Of a stretch of DNA of 64,000 bases, positions 1 through 9,461 are shown piece after piece. The stretch comes from Chloroflexota bacterium (GTDB lineage Bacteria > Chloroflexota > Dehalococcoidia > Bin125). The stretch lies in NCBI GenBank assembly GCA_003228175.2, contig QGNQ01000007.1, forward strand, positions 1 to 64,000, in the 5' to 3' direction. Positions within the stretch are counted from its first letter, which is position 1; each line of letters begins with the position of its first letter. The notes under the pieces were generated by a model. It did no database searches, was not told the origin of the DNA, and worked only from the letters and a program-made list of their open reading frames with translations. The translations under genes were made by a program, and so were the position numbers.

Positions 1-870
1 CCCCACCGCCCGATCCAGCGCCGCGGCCGCCCCCAGACCCTGGCTGCGCCCGCGCGCATACATCGCGATCAGGATATCGCCCGCGCCCGTCGTGTCCGCC
101 TCCCCCCTCAGCGACGGACCAGCGACGTCCACCACATCGCCCGGCGAGGCGCCCCCCGGCAGCGCCACCAACGCGCCGCCCGCGCCCAGCGAGACGATCA
201 CCTCGGCCCGCAATTCTCGTGCCGCTTCCACCGCCGCCACCCGCCATTCCGATCCTCTCCCCAGGCCCGCGTAGACGCGGAACTCCCGCTCGGAGAACTT
301 CACCGCCCGCACCCCCACCAGCGCCTCCCGCAGATCGACACGGCGCGTCTCGATCTGGCCCTGGCTGCCAGGGACGCGCAGGAACCCCTGTGCGTCGGCC
401 GCCACGAACGCCCCCGCCGCCGACAGCATCGCGCCCGCCCCCGCGAGCGTATCGCCCGGCATCAGCGGCGAGACGACCGCCGCCGCCGGCGCCAGCCCCG
501 CCAGCGCCCGTGCCAGGGCCTCCCTCGTCAGCGGCTCACCTGCGGAAAGCAACGTCTGTCGCCGGCGATCGGCGTCGTAGCGGTTCACGAACGCGGTCTC
601 CGTCGCCGACTCCACCCCGCGCCACCCCACCCCTGTGGCCACCAGACCCGGAATCCCGTTCCGGCCCGCCCAGGCTCCGGCCGTTCCAATCGCGAACACG
701 CCCGCATCCGGCTGGTCGGACGTCAGCACCAGCGCTAATCCGGCGTGCCAGACCGCCCCACCCGGCTGCGACCATTGCACCCAGCTCTCAGGCGCCCTGC
801 CCAGCCCCTTCCCGGGCCAACGGATGAAATCGCGGGTCAGCGGGCCGATTAGGATCGTCGCGTGCGTCAC
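1..870 (-). CDS. PfkB-family carbohydrate kinase (C-terminus cut by window edge)
   Basis: An open frame of 290 codons runs from a GTG start to the left edge with no stop, so the C-terminus is missing. The protein resembles ribokinase/PfkB-type sugar kinases, which phosphorylate sugars or nucleosides with ATP. The best evidence is the DTTGAGD signature near residues 266-272: it supplies the anion hole and the catalytic Asp and defines the second PfkB motif. The preceding [14 protein letters not shown] segment also fits the Rossmann-like core. The N-terminus is less typical and lacks an obvious first PfkB motif. The GTG was chosen because a GGAG-like site precedes it and no other start lies in frame nearby. 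It is divergent from pdxS. Substrate cannot be assigned. Confidence 0.8.
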   Translation of the reverse strand, partial: MTHATILIGPLTRDFIRWPGKGLGRAPESWVQWSQPGGAVWHAGLALVLTSDQPDAGVFAIGTAGAWAGRNGIPGLVATGVGWRGVESATETAFVNRYDADRRRQTLLSAGEPLTREALARALAGLAPAAAVVSPLMPGDTLAGAGAMLSAAGAFVAADAQGFLRVPGSQGQIETRRVDLREALVGVRAVKFSEREFRVYAGLGRGSEWRVAAVEAARELRAEVIVSLGAGGALVALPGGASPGDVVDVAGPSLRGEADTTGAGDILIAMYARGRSQGLGAAAALDRAVG

Positions 871-922
871 AGTGAGCGTCTCCGCCGGCCCTCGCGGCCC
901 CTCGACCGGTCCGGACCCCACA

Positions 923-949
923 CTGACACGGCCCCCACGATGATAAACT
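923..949 (+). promoter_or_regulatory. weak sigma-70-like promoter upstream of pdxS
   Basis: CTGACA (923-928) and TAAACT (944-949) match the -35 and -10 consensus at 5/6 and 4/6. The spacer is only 15 bp, which is short. They lie about 57 bp before the pdxS start in the divergent gap with the kinase gene. This is a pattern match only. Confidence 0.3.
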
Positions 950-1005
950 CGCACCGTCCGTCAAGGTCGGCAGCGGATTGCCGACGGGCGGCCGCGGAGG
1001 CCCCC

Positions 1006-1893
1006 ATGGTCGTGGAAACCGGCACACACACCGTCAAGTCCGGCTTGGCAGAAATGCTCAAAGGCGGCGTCATCATGGATGTCGTCACCGCCGAGCAGGC
1101 CCTCATCGCGCAGGAGGCCGGCGCCTGCGCCGTCATGGCGCTGGAACGCGTCCCCTCCGACATCCGCAAGCAAGGCGGCGTCGCGCGCATGAGCGACCCC
1201 ACCAAAGTGCGTGAGATCATCGATGCCGTCACGATCCCGGTCATGGCCAAGGCCCGCATCGGCCACTTCGTGGAAGCCTCCATCCTGCAAGCCCTCGGCG
1301 TCGACTACGTCGACGAATCCGAAGTCCTCACCCCCGCCGACGAAAAGCTCCACATCAACAAATGGCGCTTCGATGTCCCCTTCGTCTGCGGCTGTCGCGA
1401 CTTGGGCGAGGCCCTACGACGCATGGCGGAGGGCGCCGCAATGATTCGCACCAAGGGCGAGGCCGGCACCGGCAACATCGTTGAGGCCGTGCGGCACATG
1501 CGCGCCGTCCAGGGCGCCATCCGTGCCCTCGTCGCCATGGATGACGAAGAACTCGTCAACTACGCCAAAGAGATCGGCGCCCCCGTCGAATTGGTCCGCC
1601 AGACCAAGCAGGCGGAACGGCTGCCCGTCGTCAACTTCGCCGCCGGCGGCATCGCCACCCCCGCCGACGCCGCCCTCATGATGCGCCTCGGCGCGGACGG
1701 CGTCTTCGTCGGCAGCGGCATCTTCAAGTCGGACCAGCCGGAACGCATGGCCGACGCCATCGTCCGCGCCACCACCCACTACAACGACGACGCCATCCTG
1801 GCGGAAGTCTCCACCGGGCTCGGCGACGCCATGCCCGGCTTGAGCATGGATGAGATTCCGGAGTCGGAGCGCCTGTCCAAGCGAGGTTGGTGA
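1006..1893 (+). CDS. pdxS: pyridoxal 5'-phosphate synthase lyase subunit PdxS
   Basis: PdxS makes pyridoxal 5'-phosphate from ribose 5-phosphate, glyceraldehyde 3-phosphate and ammonia supplied by PdxT, in a cytosolic 12+12 complex. The 295-residue protein is of family length and opens with the typical [19 protein letters not shown]. Lys82 (in VMAKARIGH) and Lys150 (in [10 protein letters not shown]) align with the two catalytic lysines of the family. The frame stays open upstream, but ATG 1006 has a GGAGG site six bases ahead and gives the canonical N-terminus. The gene overlaps pdxT by 4 bases, so the two subunits are translationally coupled. Confidence 0.97.
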   Translation: MVVETGTHTVKSGLAEMLKGGVIMDVVTAEQALIAQEAGACAVMALERVPSDIRKQGGVARMSDPTKVREIIDAVTIPVMAKARIGHFVEASILQALGVDYVDESEVLTPADEKLHINKWRFDVPFVCGCRDLGEALRRMAEGAAMIRTKGEAGTGNIVEAVRHMRAVQGAIRALVAMDDEELVNYAKEIGAPVELVRQTKQAERLPVVNFAAGGIATPADAALMMRLGADGVFVGSGIFKSDQPERMADAIVRATTHYNDDAILAEVSTGLGDAMPGLSMDEIPESERLSKRGW

Positions 1894-2552
1894 CCTTGCA
1901 GCCAACCATCGGTGTTCTCGCACTCCAGGGCGACTTCCATCAGCACGCGGTCACCTTGCGTGCACTCGGGGCATGCGTGCATGAAGTACGCAAGCCGTCC
2001 CAACTCGATGGCCTCGACGGACTCATCATCCCCGGTGGCGAATCGACGACGATCGCGCGACTCATGCTCGCCTACGACCTGCACGAACCGGTGCGCCGCC
2101 GCGGACTCGCCGGGCTCCCGATCTGGGGCACCTGCGCCGGCGCCATCCTGCTCGCCGACGACGTCCCCGGACTCGACCGCCCCGCCTTGGCCCTGCTGCC
2201 CATCACCATCGAGCGCAACGCCTACGGCCGCCAGATTGACTCCTTCGAAACCGACCTCGACGCACCCGCCCTGCCCCCGACGACGGACGGCACTCGGCCC
2301 CCCTATCACGCCATCTTCATCCGCGCGCCCCGCATCCGCTCCCTCGGCGACGGCGTCGAAGTGCTCATGGCGCACGATGGAGAACCGGTCGCCGTGCGCT
2401 ACCGCGCCCTCCTCGCCACCACCTTCCACCCGGAGCTGACCACCGACCAACGCTGGCACCAATACTTCCTCAATACCGTCAACCGGGACCGGATCCAACG
2501 CCCAGCCCAGACCAAAGGCCCCATCCTGCAAGCGGCCGGCGGCGGACCATGA
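1890..2552 (+). CDS. pdxT: pyridoxal 5'-phosphate synthase glutaminase subunit PdxT
   Basis: This class-I glutamine amidotransferase hydrolyses glutamine and channels ammonia to PdxS. The triad is visible: Cys82 in [11 protein letters not shown], and His180 with Glu182 in TTFHPEL. The [10 protein letters not shown] motif, which shapes the oxyanion hole, is also present. I chose GTG 1890, which overlaps the pdxS stop (GTGA); TTG 1887 one codon upstream is the alternative. At about 220 residues it is slightly longer than many homologues because of a proline-rich C-terminal extension. It overlaps the next gene by 4 bases. Confidence 0.95.
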   Translation: MTLQPTIGVLALQGDFHQHAVTLRALGACVHEVRKPSQLDGLDGLIIPGGESTTIARLMLAYDLHEPVRRRGLAGLPIWGTCAGAILLADDVPGLDRPALALLPITIERNAYGRQIDSFETDLDAPALPPTTDGTRPPYHAIFIRAPRIRSLGDGVEVLMAHDGEPVAVRYRALLATTFHPELTTDQRWHQYFLNTVNRDRIQRPAQTKGPILQAAGGGP

Positions 2553-3505
2553 GTGTCGCCACGCGGCCCCTGGGCATCGCCGATCTGCCCCTAATCGCAC
2601 TCACCGGCCGCGCGCCCTACAAGAACCACGCCGTCACCGTGGAGCACGCCGCCGCCGCCGCCGCCCAACGACCGGGCCTGGCCCGGCTGCTGCGCGCCAG
2701 CCTGCAACCGGGTGGCCGCCAGGTCTGGATCAGTCGCGACGGCCTCTCCCTGCTCGGCCTCGCCGCCGTCCGGTCGCGCAGCGGCCCCAGCGCTTGGGAG
2801 ATCGACGCGCTGGTGCTCGGCCTCAGCTCGGAGGCGTTCGCCCTGGACCTCCTGGAGCGCTGTATCGCCACCGCGGGCGCGCGCGGCGCGCACCGCCTCT
2901 TCCTGCGATTGCCCGCCGCCAGCGACCTCATCGTCGCCGCCCGGCGCCAGGGCTTCTCCCCTGCCGGCGGCGAGACCCTCCTCGTTGATACGGCCGCGAC
3001 CGGCGCCCCAACGCGTGACGCCGGCCGCTGGCGGCAGCGCTCCCGGGCGGACGATCGAGACCTCTTCCAGATCTTCTGCACCACCGTGCCGCAGGAGACC
3101 CGCTGGCAGACCGCCCTCACGCCCGCCGAGTGGCGTGCCGCCCTGGACCCCATGGGCCGCGGCGCGCAGGAGTGGGTGCAAGACCACGCCGACGGGCCGG
3201 CCTTGCTCCGCCTGCGCCTCCACGACCACGGCATCCGCGCCACTCTGCACGCGCCGGACCGCGCCGATCTCGCCCGCGACGCCGTCGCCGCTCTGCGCCA
3301 CTGGGCCCACCAGCACCGCCCAGCCTGCCGTCTGGAGGTCCTCCTGCCTGACCACCTCCCCCTGGTCGCCAACACATTCCGCGATCTGGGATTCCAGGAT
3401 CTCGCACGCTATGAGCTGAACGCCCGCCCCATTGCCCAACGCACCCAGCGCCTACAGTTGGCGGAGCGGTCTGTGGAAGGGACGGTCCGGCCCGTCATTC
3501 AATAG
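2549..3505 (+). CDS. uncharacterised protein with GNAT-like regions
   Basis: The 318-residue protein has no function I can assign. Its secondary-structure pattern suggests two tandem GNAT-type acetyltransferase folds: residues 60-150 contain repeated beta strands followed by a DLLERCIATAGARGAHRLFLRLP segment, and residues 160-300 contain a second similar half. No clear acetyl-CoA-binding (Q/R-x-x-G-x-G/A) loop is visible, so it may not be catalytic. The ATG overlaps the pdxT stop by 4 bases (ATGA), placing it in the pdxST operon. The ATPase gene follows after 9 bases. Confidence 0.75.
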   Translation: MSVATRPLGIADLPLIALTGRAPYKNHAVTVEHAAAAAAQRPGLARLLRASLQPGGRQVWISRDGLSLLGLAAVRSRSGPSAWEIDALVLGLSSEAFALDLLERCIATAGARGAHRLFLRLPAASDLIVAARRQGFSPAGGETLLVDTAATGAPTRDAGRWRQRSRADDRDLFQIFCTTVPQETRWQTALTPAEWRAALDPMGRGAQEWVQDHADGPALLRLRLHDHGIRATLHAPDRADLARDAVAALRHWAHQHRPACRLEVLLPDHLPLVANTFRDLGFQDLARYELNARPIAQRTQRLQLAERSVEGTVRPVIQ

Positions 3506-3514
3506 GGCCACACC

Positions 3515-5164
3515 ATGCGCGACTCTGAAGAACTCGCCTTGACCCCCGCCCCGTTCACGGACGGCGCGCCAGCCACGCACATCACGCCGCCACCGGAGCC
3601 GGCGCACACCGACGGCGTCACCGATGACCTCGACCTCCTCGTCGCCGTCCTGCCGGAGACCTTCCGCAACGCCCTGGCGCTGCAACCAGACGACGGCCTC
3701 TTGCTGGAGATCGTGCTGGACCTGGGCCGACCCGCAACGGCACGCTACGCCGATCGCGAGGTGGTCCTGGGCGCCGGCGAGGTCCGCGCCGAGGACTTGC
3801 AGGCCGTCGTGCGCGAGCTCGGCGAGTTCGGCGGCGACAATCGCGCCGGCATCGCCCGCACGCTGCACCGAATCTCCTGCATCCGCAACCGCCGTCAGGA
3901 CATCGTCGGCCTGACCATGCGCGTCGGCCGGGCCGTGTACGGCACCGTGCAAGTGATCGAAGACCTCGTCCATTCCGGCCAAAGCATCCTCCTCCTGGGT
4001 CGGCCCGGCGTCGGCAAGACCACCATGCTGCGCGAGATCGCCCGCGTCCTCTCAGAGACGGGCAAGCGCGTCATCATCGTCGATACCTCCAACGAGATCG
4101 CCGGCGACGGCGACATCCCCCACCCCGGCATCGGCAAGGCCCGCCGCATGCAAGTCCCCACCCCCGCGGAACAGCACGCCGTCATGGTCGAGGCCGTCGA
4201 GAACCACATGCCGGAAGTCATCATCATCGATGAAATCGGCACGGAACTGGAAGCCCAGGCCGCCCGCACCATCGCCGAGCGCGGCGTCCAGCTCGTCGCC
4301 ACCGCCCACGGCAACACCCTCGCCAATCTGATGATGAACCCCACCCTGGCCGACCTCGTCGGCGGCATCCAAACCGTCACGCTGTCCGACGAAGAAGCCC
4401 GTCGCCGCGGCACCCGCAAATCCGTCCTGGAGCGCAAAGCGCCCCCCAGCTTTGCTGTGCTCGTCGAAATCCAGTCATTCCACCGCGTCTCCATACATAG
4501 CGACATCGCACGCACCGTCGACGCGCTGCTGCGCGGCGAGGCCGTCGAACCCAAGCAGCGCGAAATGGATGACGAAGGCGAAATCCACATCACGAATCGT
4601 CCCGCCTCCGGGACCGTCCCTCCGGGCGAGCGGCGCAGCGCGGGATTCAGCGAGCCCATCGAGCTGGAGCTGGAGCGCGCCCCCGTCCGACTCCAACCCA
4701 CCGGACCCCACCGGCGCATCTACCCCTTCGGCGTCTCCCCCGCCCGGCTCGGGGAAGCGATCCGTGAGTCCGGCGCCAACGCCTCCGTTGTCGGCGGTCT
4801 GGAGGAGTCCGACGCAATGATGACCCTGCGCTCGATCTTCCGTCGTCGGCCCGGTCCCGTCCGCGACGCCGAGGCACGCGGACTGCCGATCTTCGTCCTC
4901 AAGCACAACACCGTCGTGCAGATGGAGCAGAGCCTGCGCGCCCTCTCCCAGGGACAGGCCGAGTTCGACCCCGTCACCAGCGCGCTTGCCGAAGCCGAAA
5001 CCGCCATCCAGGCGCTCAACACCGGCGAGGAATTGGCCGTAGAGCTCGCCCCGCAGAGCGCCTACATCCGGCGCCTGCAGCACCAGCTCGCCGAGCGCTT
5101 CGACCTCTTCTCGACCAGCAAGGGCCGCGACCCCGAGCGTCGCGTGCGCGTCTTCCGGACCTGA
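3515..5164 (+). CDS. SpoIIIAA/Ycf45-type AAA ATPase with C-terminal R3H-like region
   Basis: This 549-residue P-loop ATPase resembles the Ycf45/SpoIIIAA-like family, probable single-stranded nucleic-acid-binding ATPases whose exact role is unknown. Walker A is GRPGVGKTT (about 162-170) and Walker B is EVIIIDEIG (about 234-242). The segment IVDTSNEIAGDGDIPHPGIG between them is characteristic of the family. Residues 400-500 form a variable region. The last 40 residues (RRLQHQLAERF...RVRVF) look like an R3H nucleic-acid-binding motif. It sits between the GNAT-like gene and tmk, 6 bases before tmk, so cotranscription is likely. Confidence 0.85.
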   Translation: MRDSEELALTPAPFTDGAPATHITPPPEPAHTDGVTDDLDLLVAVLPETFRNALALQPDDGLLLEIVLDLGRPATARYADREVVLGAGEVRAEDLQAVVRELGEFGGDNRAGIARTLHRISCIRNRRQDIVGLTMRVGRAVYGTVQVIEDLVHSGQSILLLGRPGVGKTTMLREIARVLSETGKRVIIVDTSNEIAGDGDIPHPGIGKARRMQVPTPAEQHAVMVEAVENHMPEVIIIDEIGTELEAQAARTIAERGVQLVATAHGNTLANLMMNPTLADLVGGIQTVTLSDEEARRRGTRKSVLERKAPPSFAVLVEIQSFHRVSIHSDIARTVDALLRGEAVEPKQREMDDEGEIHITNRPASGTVPPGERRSAGFSEPIELELERAPVRLQPTGPHRRIYPFGVSPARLGEAIRESGANASVVGGLEESDAMMTLRSIFRRRPGPVRDAEARGLPIFVLKHNTVVQMEQSLRALSQGQAEFDPVTSALAEAETAIQALNTGEELAVELAPQSAYIRRLQHQLAERFDLFSTSKGRDPERRVRVFRT

Positions 5165-5170
5165 CCCGGC

Positions 5171-5803
5171 GTGGCACTGTTCATCACCCTGGAAGGCGGC
5201 GAGGGCGCCGGGAAATCCAGCCTCGCGGAGGCGCTGGCCGAACGGGCGAACGCGGGCGGCGCCAACGTTGTCCTCACCCGCGAGCCCGGCGGGACGCCGT
5301 TGGGCGACTCCATTCGAGAGGCGCTATTCCGCAGCCACGACATCAACGCCTGGACGGAAGTCTTCCTCTTCCTCGCCGCCCGCGCCGATCACGTGGAGCG
5401 CGTCATCCGACCCGCGCTCGCCCGCGGCGCCGTGATCATCTGCGACCGCTTCACAGACTCCACCATCGCCTATCAGGCCTACGGCCGCGGTCTCGACCAG
5501 GACCTGCTGCGGCGGCTCAATCGTGAGGCCACGGGCGGCATCAGCCCCAACCTCACGCTCCTCCTCGATGTCCCCGTCTCGCTCGGCCTGGCGCGCTCGC
5601 GCGCCGAGACGTTCGACCGCATCGGACGCGAGAGCCAGGTCTTCCACTCACGCGTCTACGAGGGATTCGGCCGTCTCGCGCTGGCCGAACCAGACCGCAT
5701 CAAGTCAATCGACGCCGCCCAGCCACTGGACGCCGTGATCGAGGACTCCTGGGCGCTGGTGGCCGCCCGCTTGGCGCGGCTCGGCTTCCGGACCACCCCC
5801 TGA
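5171..5803 (+). CDS. tmk: thymidylate kinase
   Basis: Tmk phosphorylates dTMP to dTDP with ATP, an essential step of dTTP synthesis in the cytosol. The 210-residue length is typical. The P-loop GGEGAGKSS is at residues 9-17, REPGGTPLG (substrate site) near 38-46, and CDRFTDSTIAYQAYGRG carries the DR-F/Y dTMP-binding motif. The start is GTG 5171. It lies 6 bases downstream of the ATPase gene and is convergent with the thiolase gene, separated by 27 bp. Confidence 0.96.
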   Translation: MALFITLEGGEGAGKSSLAEALAERANAGGANVVLTREPGGTPLGDSIREALFRSHDINAWTEVFLFLAARADHVERVIRPALARGAVIICDRFTDSTIAYQAYGRGLDQDLLRRLNREATGGISPNLTLLLDVPVSLGLARSRAETFDRIGRESQVFHSRVYEGFGRLALAEPDRIKSIDAAQPLDAVIEDSWALVAARLARLGFRTTP

Positions 5804-5830
5804 GGTCGCCCCGCTGGAGCGCGCCGGGCC

Positions 5831-7012
5831 CTAGTGGTCGATCCGCTCGAAAATCGTCGCAATGCCCTGGCCACCACCAATGCAGAGCGTCACCAGCCCG
5901 TATCGCCCGCCCGTCTTCTCCAGGTGGTAGAGCGCCTTCACGGCCAAGATCGCCCCCGTCGCGCCCACCGGGTGCCCCAGCGCGACCGCGCCGCCGTTGG
6001 GGTTCGTGCGCTCCGGGTCCAACCCCAGCTCCCGGGAGCAGACCAGCGCCACCGACGAAAACGCCTCATTCAGCTCGATGACGTCCATGTCGTCGGGGCT
6101 CAGACCCGTCCGCTCCATCACCTTCTGCGTCGCCGGGATCGGGCCCGTGCCCATGATCGTCGGATCGACGCCCGAATTGGCCCGACCCACCAGGCGCAGC
6201 TTCGGCTTCAGGCCCAGCGCCTTCGCCTTCGACGCCGTCGTCATCACCACCGCCGCCGCGCCGTCATTGATGCCGCTGGCGTTCCCCGCCGTCACCTGCC
6301 CCTCGTCCTTGAAGGCCGCCCGCAGCGCGCCCATCCCCTCGATCGTCACATCCCGGCGCGGGTGCTCGTCCGTGTCGATCACCGCCGTCTTGCGACCCTG
6401 CCGCACTTCCACCGGCACGATCTCATCCGTGAATCGCCCCGCATCGATCGCCGCAATCGCCTTCTGATGGCTGCCCACCGCGTGCTCGTCCAGCTCCTCC
6501 CGCTCCAGCGACCACTGCTCGTTCAGATTCTCCGCCGTCACCCCCATGTGGTACCGATTGAAGGGGTCATTGAGCACGCCCAGCAGCCCGTCACTCATCC
6601 GACCATCACCCATGCGCTTGCCCCAGCGTGCGTCCTCCAGCAGGTAGGGGTAGCGGCTCATGTTCTCCGCGCCGCCCGCCACCACCACATCCGCGTCGCC
6701 CGTTTCCAGCCACCGCGCCGCCGTGTTCAGCGCCTCCAGACCACTGCCGCAGAGCCGATTCACGCTGTACGCCGGGGTCGTCACCGGCAGCCCCGCCCCC
6801 ACCGATGCCGTCCGCGCCACATACGCGTCTTCGCCGAACTGCCCCGCGCACCCCAGGATCACCTGGTCCACCTGCTCCGGCGACAGCCCGGACCGCTCCA
6901 CCGCCGCCCGGATCGCCGCCGCCCCTAGCGCTTCAACCCCCATCTTCTGGAATCCGCCGCCGAAACGGCCGATCGCCGTCCGCGCCCCATCGATGATCAC
7001 CACGTCGTCCAT
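5831..7012 (-). CDS. thiolase family protein (acetyl-CoA C-acetyltransferase-like)
   Basis: Thiolases condense two acyl-CoAs or cleave 3-ketoacyl-CoA. At 393 residues it has normal family length. The active-site residues are all present: Cys88 in RLCGSGLEALN, His347 in ALGHPVGATGA and Cys377 in TLCIGGGQG. The family segment ELNEAFSSVAL is also present. Biosynthetic (acetoacetyl-CoA) and degradative roles cannot be separated by sequence. The acyl-CoA dehydrogenase, MaoC and crotonase genes elsewhere in the window fit fatty acyl-CoA turnover. It is divergent from thrB. Confidence 0.93.
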   Translation of the reverse strand: MDDVVIIDGARTAIGRFGGGFQKMGVEALGAAAIRAAVERSGLSPEQVDQVILGCAGQFGEDAYVARTASVGAGLPVTTPAYSVNRLCGSGLEALNTAARWLETGDADVVVAGGAENMSRYPYLLEDARWGKRMGDGRMSDGLLGVLNDPFNRYHMGVTAENLNEQWSLEREELDEHAVGSHQKAIAAIDAGRFTDEIVPVEVRQGRKTAVIDTDEHPRRDVTIEGMGALRAAFKDEGQVTAGNASGINDGAAAVVMTTASKAKALGLKPKLRLVGRANSGVDPTIMGTGPIPATQKVMERTGLSPDDMDVIELNEAFSSVALVCSRELGLDPERTNPNGGAVALGHPVGATGAILAVKALYHLEKTGGRYGLVTLCIGGGQGIATIFERIDH

Positions 7013-7076
7013 GTTCGGCTCCGTTCAGTGTGCGTTTTTCCGCCCAAGTCTACCGCCCGCCCCGCGTCCCACCGAA

Positions 7077-7099
7077 CACCAACGCCTCGCACCAACGCC
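7077..7099. repeat. 10-bp direct repeat pair in the thiolase/thrB gap
   Basis: CACCAACGCC occurs at 7077-7086 and again at 7090-7099, 3 bases apart. The copies lie in the divergent intergenic region. They could be a tandem regulator-binding site, but nothing else supports this. Confidence 0.5.
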
Positions 7100-7128
7100 G
7101 CCTACCAACCCGAGCGAGACACAATCGA

Positions 7129-7158
7129 TTGCCCGCGCCGAAGATCGAACCCTAGACT
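7129..7158 (+). promoter_or_regulatory. predicted sigma-70 promoter of thrB-lysC
   Basis: TTGCCC (7129-7134) and TAGACT (7153-7158) are separated by 18 bp. A start site about 7 bases after the -10 would fall near 7165, only about 6 bases before the thrB ATG. No Shine-Dalgarno sequence is visible, so this transcript may be nearly leaderless. Confidence 0.45.
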
Positions 7159-7170
7159 CGCAGCCCCACC

Positions 7171-8088
7171 ATGAGTGCACGAACCGTCTCCGTCCGCGTC
7201 CCGGCCACCAGCGCCAACCTGGGGCCCGGCTTCGATGCCGTGGGCCTCGCCGTCTCCATCTTCGCCACCATCACCGTGCGCGTGCAGGACAACGGCCCAC
7301 CGGCTCCCCGGCAGGACCCCATGCGCAGCATGGCCGCCGCCGCCGTCCGCGCCGCCCACAAGCGCGCCGGCCGGCCCGCCCCCCGCGTCATCCAGATCGA
7401 CGTCCAAAGCGACATCCCGCTCGGGCGCGGCCTGGGCGCAAGCGCCGCCGCCCGTGGGGCCGGCATCGTCGCGGGCAACGCCCTGCTCGGTGGCCCCCTC
7501 GACGACCAGACCCTGCTCGAAGTGGGCACCAAACTCGAAGGCCACGCCGACAACATCGCGCCGGCCCTGTTCGGCGGCTTGCAGGTCGTCGCTGCCACGC
7601 AGGAGTCCGGCCGCCGCCACCTGGAGCGCGTGCCCGTGCCCCTGCCCGAAGGCCTCACCGGGGCTGGCTTCTCGCCCGACTTCTCCATGCCCACCAACGA
7701 AACGCGCGAGTCGCTACCGGAGTCGTTGAGCCGTCACGACGCCGTCTTCAACAGCAGTCACGCCGCCTTGCTCATCGCCGCGCTGGCGACGGGCTCCTGG
7801 CACGCGCTCCAAGTCGCCTGCGAGGAGCGTTTGCATCAGCGCCCGCGCAGCCGCCTCTTCCCCCAAATGTTCGACTTCTTCGACGCCGCCCGCGAGGCCG
7901 GCGCCTACTGCGCCTACCTCTCCGGCGGTGGCTCCACCATCATGGCGCTCACCGCCCCTGAGCGGGCCGACGCCGTACGCCAGTCCTTCGCCAACGCCGC
8001 CACCCGCTACGAAATCAGCGGTCGCCCGTTCATCGCCGCCCCCTGCGCCACCGGCGCGACGGTCGTCGCGGGACCAGAGCCCGCATGA
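7171..8088 (+). CDS. thrB: homoserine kinase
   Basis: ThrB phosphorylates L-homoserine to O-phosphohomoserine for threonine synthesis. The N-terminal VRVPATSANLGPGFDAVGLA is the hallmark of the enzyme. The GHMP-kinase ATP motif PLGRGLGASAAA is at residues 83-94, and the C-terminal GGGSTIMAL motif is present. The 305-residue length is normal. The ATG at 7171 has no clear ribosome-binding site and closely follows a predicted promoter. The stop overlaps the lysC start (ATGA), so the aspartate-pathway enzymes are coupled. Confidence 0.95.
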   Translation: MSARTVSVRVPATSANLGPGFDAVGLAVSIFATITVRVQDNGPPAPRQDPMRSMAAAAVRAAHKRAGRPAPRVIQIDVQSDIPLGRGLGASAAARGAGIVAGNALLGGPLDDQTLLEVGTKLEGHADNIAPALFGGLQVVAATQESGRRHLERVPVPLPEGLTGAGFSPDFSMPTNETRESLPESLSRHDAVFNSSHAALLIAALATGSWHALQVACEERLHQRPRSRLFPQMFDFFDAAREAGAYCAYLSGGGSTIMALTAPERADAVRQSFANAATRYEISGRPFIAAPCATGATVVAGPEPA

Positions 8089-9326
8089 GCGCCCCCATCA
8101 CGGTGCAGAAATACGGCGGCACCAGCGTTGGCACCAGCGAGCGCCTGCAGAACGTCGCCCGCCGCATCGCCGCCCGGGCGGCCGGCGGCGACCGCGTGAT
8201 CGCCGTCGTCTCCGCCATGGGCAAGACCACGGACAGTCTCGTCGCCCTGGCCAGAGAGATCACGCCCAACCCCGCCGGCCGCGAGTACGACATGCTCCTC
8301 GCCTCTGGAGAGATCGTCAGCGCTGCCCTGCTCGCAATGGCGCTCGATGCGCTCGGGGTCCCTGCGATCGGTCTGACCGGCGCGCAGGCCGGCGTCTTCA
8401 CGGACGACACCCACAACCGCGCCCGCATCACCCGCATCGAAACCGACCGCATCATGACCGCCATGGACGCGGGCCAGGTGGTGATCATCGCCGGCTTCCA
8501 GGGCATCAGCCCCCACTCCGATTTCACCACCCTCGGCCGTGGCGGCTCCGACACCTCCGCCGTCGCCCTCGCCGCCGCCGTCCACGCCCAGCGCGCCGAG
8601 ATCTACACCGACGTCGACGGCGTCTATACCACCGACCCCCGCATCGAGCCCAACGCGCGCAAGCTGCACGACATCGCCTACGAGGAGATGCTGGAACTCG
8701 CCTCGCAAGGCGCCGGCGTCATGCACCCCCGAGCAGTCGAGATCGGCCTGCTCTACGACCTCCCCATCCTCGTCGCCTCCTCCTTCAAGGAGGATCTCCC
8801 GGGCACCCTGATTCGAAAGCAGGTCCAGATGGAACCCAGCAATCGCGTGCGCGGCATCGCCCTGGACCGGGATGTGGCGCTGATCACAATCCGCGCCGTC
8901 CCGGACCGCCCCGGCATCGCCGCCCAGGTCTTCGGGCCCCTCGCCGACGCCGGCATCAACGTCGACACCATCGTCCAGAACGCCAGCGCCGCGCGCCTCA
9001 CCGACCTCACCTTCAGCGTCGCCCACGACCAGGCCGCCGCCGCCCACGACCTCTGTCGCCAAGTCGCAGCCGACCTCGGCGCCGGCGCCGTCATCTTGGA
9101 CGAGCACGCGGCCAAAGTCTCCATTGTCGGCACCGGGATGCAGTCCGGTGTCGGCTACGCGGCCAAGATGTTCCGTGCCTTGGCCGGGGCCAGCGTCAAC
9201 ATTGAGCTCATCTCCACCAGCGAGATTCGCATCACCGCCATCGTGCATGAGGACGACGGCCGCAAAGCCGTGCAGGTCCTGCACGCCGCCTTTGAGCTGG
9301 ACGAGCCCGTCACCGCCACCAGCTAG
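8085..9326 (+). CDS. lysC: aspartate kinase
   Basis: Aspartate kinase performs the first step of lysine, threonine and methionine synthesis, phosphorylating aspartate. The protein has 413 residues. VQKYGGTSVG at the N-terminus and FTTLGRGGSDTSAVALAAA (substrate and ATP site) are the kinase signatures. Residues from about 265 onward form two ACT domains (for example VPDRPGIAAQVFGPLADAGINVD), the usual site of feedback inhibition by lysine and/or threonine. It overlaps thrB by 4 bases. Its pathway partners asd, dapA and dapB lie about 45 kb away on the other strand. Confidence 0.96.
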   Translation: MSAPITVQKYGGTSVGTSERLQNVARRIAARAAGGDRVIAVVSAMGKTTDSLVALAREITPNPAGREYDMLLASGEIVSAALLAMALDALGVPAIGLTGAQAGVFTDDTHNRARITRIETDRIMTAMDAGQVVIIAGFQGISPHSDFTTLGRGGSDTSAVALAAAVHAQRAEIYTDVDGVYTTDPRIEPNARKLHDIAYEEMLELASQGAGVMHPRAVEIGLLYDLPILVASSFKEDLPGTLIRKQVQMEPSNRVRGIALDRDVALITIRAVPDRPGIAAQVFGPLADAGINVDTIVQNASAARLTDLTFSVAHDQAAAAHDLCRQVAADLGAGAVILDEHAAKVSIVGTGMQSGVGYAAKMFRALAGASVNIELISTSEIRITAIVHEDDGRKAVQVLHAAFELDEPVTATS

Positions 9327-9355
9327 GCCGCCCCAGACAATCATTTCGCCGCACC

Positions 9356-9420
9356 GCGCATCAGCCCCCTTCGCGCATCGGCCCCTTCGCGCATAAGCCC
9401 CCTCCGCGCATAAGCCAACG
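9356..9420. repeat. short tandem repeat between lysC and dnaE
   Basis: About four imperfect copies of a 16-17 bp unit, GCGCAT(C/A)(A/G)GCCCCCTTC-like, start at 9356, 9373, 9389 and 9406. They fill the middle of the lysC-dnaE gap. No gene is carried here. Confidence 0.75.
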
Positions 9421-9461
9421 CAGCCACTCCACGCGCGCTTGCTACTCTCAGCCTCACGTCC

